A stretch of DNA of 41,337 nucleotides from contig JAEXAI010000011.1 of assembly GCA_023394615.1 (NCBI GenBank), positions 1 through 41,337 of the forward strand, in the 5' to 3' direction. The notes beneath the pieces were generated by a model. The model made no database searches. It saw nothing but the letters and a program-made list of their open reading frames with translations, and was not told the origin of the DNA. The stretch comes from Actinomycetes bacterium (GTDB lineage: Bacteria > Actinomycetota > Coriobacteriia > Coriobacteriales > Eggerthellaceae). Numbering within the stretch: position 1 is the stretch's first letter; each line of letters opens with the position of its first letter. Position numbers and translations under genes: made by a program. Of the stretch, positions 41,055 to 41,337 are shown piece by piece.

Positions 41055-41337
41055 GTTTTGGACCAGCGTCATTCTGGGTAAGTATGCAACGTCGAACGCC
41101 TGCTCGAATGCCTCTAGCCTGTTTTGGACCAGCGTCATTCTGGGTAAGTATGCAACCCGCAGGTTAACGTAGTTGCCGCAGGTACGGTTTTGGACCAGCG
41201 TCATTCTGGGTAAGTATGCAACCATGGCGCATTATGAATGCCATAATAGTGAGTTTTGGACCAGCGTCATTCTGGGTAAGTATGCAACAGGCCATGGCAG
41301 CTCATGAGCCTGATGCTGTTTTGGACCAGCGTCATTC
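41055..41337 (+). CRISPR. Type II-A CRISPR array, leader-proximal part
   Basis: 36-bp repeats beginning GTTTTGGACC and ending AAGTATGCAAC start at 41055, 41121, 41187, 41253 and 41318. The fifth is cut by the window edge after 20 bases. Spacers are 30, 30, 30 and 29 bp (41091-41120, 41157-41186, 41223-41252, 41289-41317). The four complete repeats are identical. Leader and cas order place the newest spacers at the left, and crRNA is transcribed on plus. I recognise no spacer target; none matches the rest of this window by eye. Confidence 0.98.

Noticed and set aside
41007..41225. Open frame on the minus strand across the CRISPR array with repeated VAYLPRMTLVQN
   Set aside because: The repeat-spacer period of 66 bp is a multiple of three, so any stop-free repeat gives a periodic peptide; it is an artefact of the array.
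41055..41337. Promoter inside each CRISPR repeat, as in Neisseria type II-C
   Set aside because: The repeat's 3' end (GTAAGTATG) matches a -10 poorly, and Csn2 and the leader show type II-A with leader-driven transcription.

Overview
The window looks like chromosome from a Coriobacteriia member, most likely Eggerthellaceae. This rests on gene content (an actinobacterial FHA/PP2C/SEDS-PBP/PASTA-kinase cluster without pknA, AmaP-like and AGCS genes, a giant beta-helix surface protein), moderate-to-high GC and actinobacterial-style GTG/TTG starts. No species is claimed.

Layout. 1-482: regulatory/repeat DNA with an inverted-repeat element. 483-1421: a membrane-anchored solute-binding-like protein whose lobes appear in permuted order. 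12786-1639 (minus): one 3715-residue secreted, membrane-anchored surface protein. 12787-13913: gene-free, with dyads, a second copy of the inverted-repeat element and two tandem-repeat arrays. 13914-21762: a tight operon fhaA-fhaB-pstP-rodA::pbpA-pknB in which the SEDS glycosyltransferase and the class B PBP are one polypeptide; it ends in a strong terminator and is followed by a third copy of the element. 22447-23700 (minus): AmaP-like protein. Then tRNA-Arg(CCT) and an AGCS Na+/amino-acid symporter. On the minus strand follow DUF2207 protein, EamA transporter and a shikimate-kinase-like protein as one operon, then lemA, ispE, tadA and citrate synthase. tRNA-Ser(GCT) and tRNA-Ser(TGA) lie on the plus strand between them. 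33895-34800: an OGG1-type glycosylase.

34875-41337: a complete type II-A CRISPR-Cas locus. It has a tracrRNA on the minus strand with an anti-repeat, nexus, two hairpins and a rho-independent terminator, then cas9 (1371 aa, catalytic residues intact), cas1 (TTG start overlapping cas9), cas2 and csn2. A short leader ends in ATTTGAG, followed by 36-bp repeats with 29-30-bp spacers running off the window edge. This block looks more AT-rich than its neighbours and was probably acquired horizontally.

How the genes work together. The fha-pst-rod/pbp-pkn operon is the actinobacterial phospho-signalling module that couples muropeptide sensing by the PASTA kinase to elongasome peptidoglycan synthesis. 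The kinase ectodomain ends in the same kind of domain that opens the giant surface protein about 7 kb away. The least explained element is a family of about 220-330 bp intergenic inverted-repeat elements present three times in the window.
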